A stretch of 64,000 nucleotides of DNA from Paenibacillus endophyticus (GTDB lineage Bacteria > Bacillota > Bacilli > Paenibacillales > Paenibacillaceae), in contig NZ_JACHXW010000005.1 in the NCBI RefSeq assembly GCF_014192395.1, positions 186,001-250,000 of the forward strand, in the 5' to 3' direction. This document shows positions 63,965 to 64,000 of this stretch, one piece after another. Numbering within the stretch: position 1 is the first letter of the stretch; the number at the start of each line of letters is the position of its first letter. The notes beneath the pieces are model-generated. The model did no database searches, was not told the origin of the DNA, and was given only the letters and a program-made list of their open reading frames with translations. A program made the position numbers and the translations under genes.

Positions 63965-64000
63965 TAGGTTAATAGTATACAAACTATTATAAATACTTTA
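63941..64000. mobile_element. Left edge of an unidentified insertion in the polymerase gene
   Basis: The last 60 bases are about 75 percent AT, unlike the polymerase gene. Two small hairpins lie in a row: TATCAT/ATGATA (63949-63967) and AATAGT/ACTATT (63971-63988). No intron-type 5' consensus of group II (GTGYG) is present and an intein is excluded by the in-frame stop. A prophage or integrative element attached at this conserved site, or a group I intron, remain possible. Confidence 0.55.

Noticed and set aside
1..64000. CRISPR arrays, tRNA or rRNA genes
   Set aside because: I looked for spaced identical repeats and for tRNA-like or rRNA landmarks and saw none. The 37-bp units at 33757 are directly adjacent, without spacers.
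63941..64000. Intein in the Y-family polymerase
   Set aside because: The sequence after the break reaches an in-frame TGA after seven codons and does not begin with the Cys or Ser needed for splicing.

Overview
The window looks like a chromosomal segment of a spore-forming, Gram-positive Bacillales member, most likely Paenibacillus or a close relative. This is an inference from gene order, not from a search. The evidence is the Bacillus-type order topA-dprA-sucDC-comM-yraN-ylqH-ylqG-rnhB-rbgA-lepB-rplS-trmD-rimM-khpA-rpsP-ffh-ylxM-ftsY-smc-rnc-fab, with fapR-plsX and rpmF-yceD next to it. Spore genes (ylbJ, a gerA-type operon, a YjcZ peptide), an SLH-domain secreted protein and mid-range GC point the same way.

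Positions 1-37.4 kb are conserved housekeeping, almost all on the minus strand: tRNA modification (trmFO, trmD, tmcAL), topology and DNA uptake (topA, dprA, comM), the TCA step sucCD, ribosome biogenesis (rbgA, rimM, rplS, rpsP, rpmF, rsmD), protein targeting (ffh, ftsY, ylxM, lepB), SMC, RNase III, and a fatty-acid/phospholipid regulon (fapR-plsX-fabH-fabD-fabG-acpP-fabF). A recognisable FapR operator lies upstream of fapR. The only plus-strand genes here are comM, an SLH+CAP secreted protein, tmcAL and ylbJ.

Positions 37.4-44.2 kb are an accessory, AT-rich, decayed region. It holds two 53-bp direct repeats flanking a DUF3800 gene and an integrase remnant, and a YolD-like gene behind a frameshifted small gene with LexA-type boxes. 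It also holds an XRE-regulator fragment, a group II intron tail, an MDR alcohol dehydrogenase, a DUF3231 protein, a 36-residue basic peptide, and an intact two-gene module (small WYL-like protein plus winged helix) with degenerate LexA-type boxes.

Positions 44.2-56.7 kb mix small sporulation or surface genes, a NucB-like lipoprotein, an MFS transporter, a FAD-Rieske fusion, an MBL hydrolase, a glucosaminidase and an ankyrin protein. They are followed by an operon under a TPP riboswitch (ThiY-like binding protein, thiamine-binding protein, permease, ATPase, TatD-type hydrolase). Positions 56.8-63.1 kb hold a glycosyltransferase-methyltransferase fusion and a gerA-gerC-gerB germination operon.

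At the right edge a promoter bracketed by two perfect GAAC-N4-GTTC LexA boxes drives a third copy of the small WYL-like gene, coupled to a UvrX-type Y-family DNA polymerase. That polymerase is cut exactly at its catalytic SIDE motif, after the Asp codon, by AT-rich sequence that runs off the window. The three related SOS cassettes and this precise interruption are the most interesting signals here.
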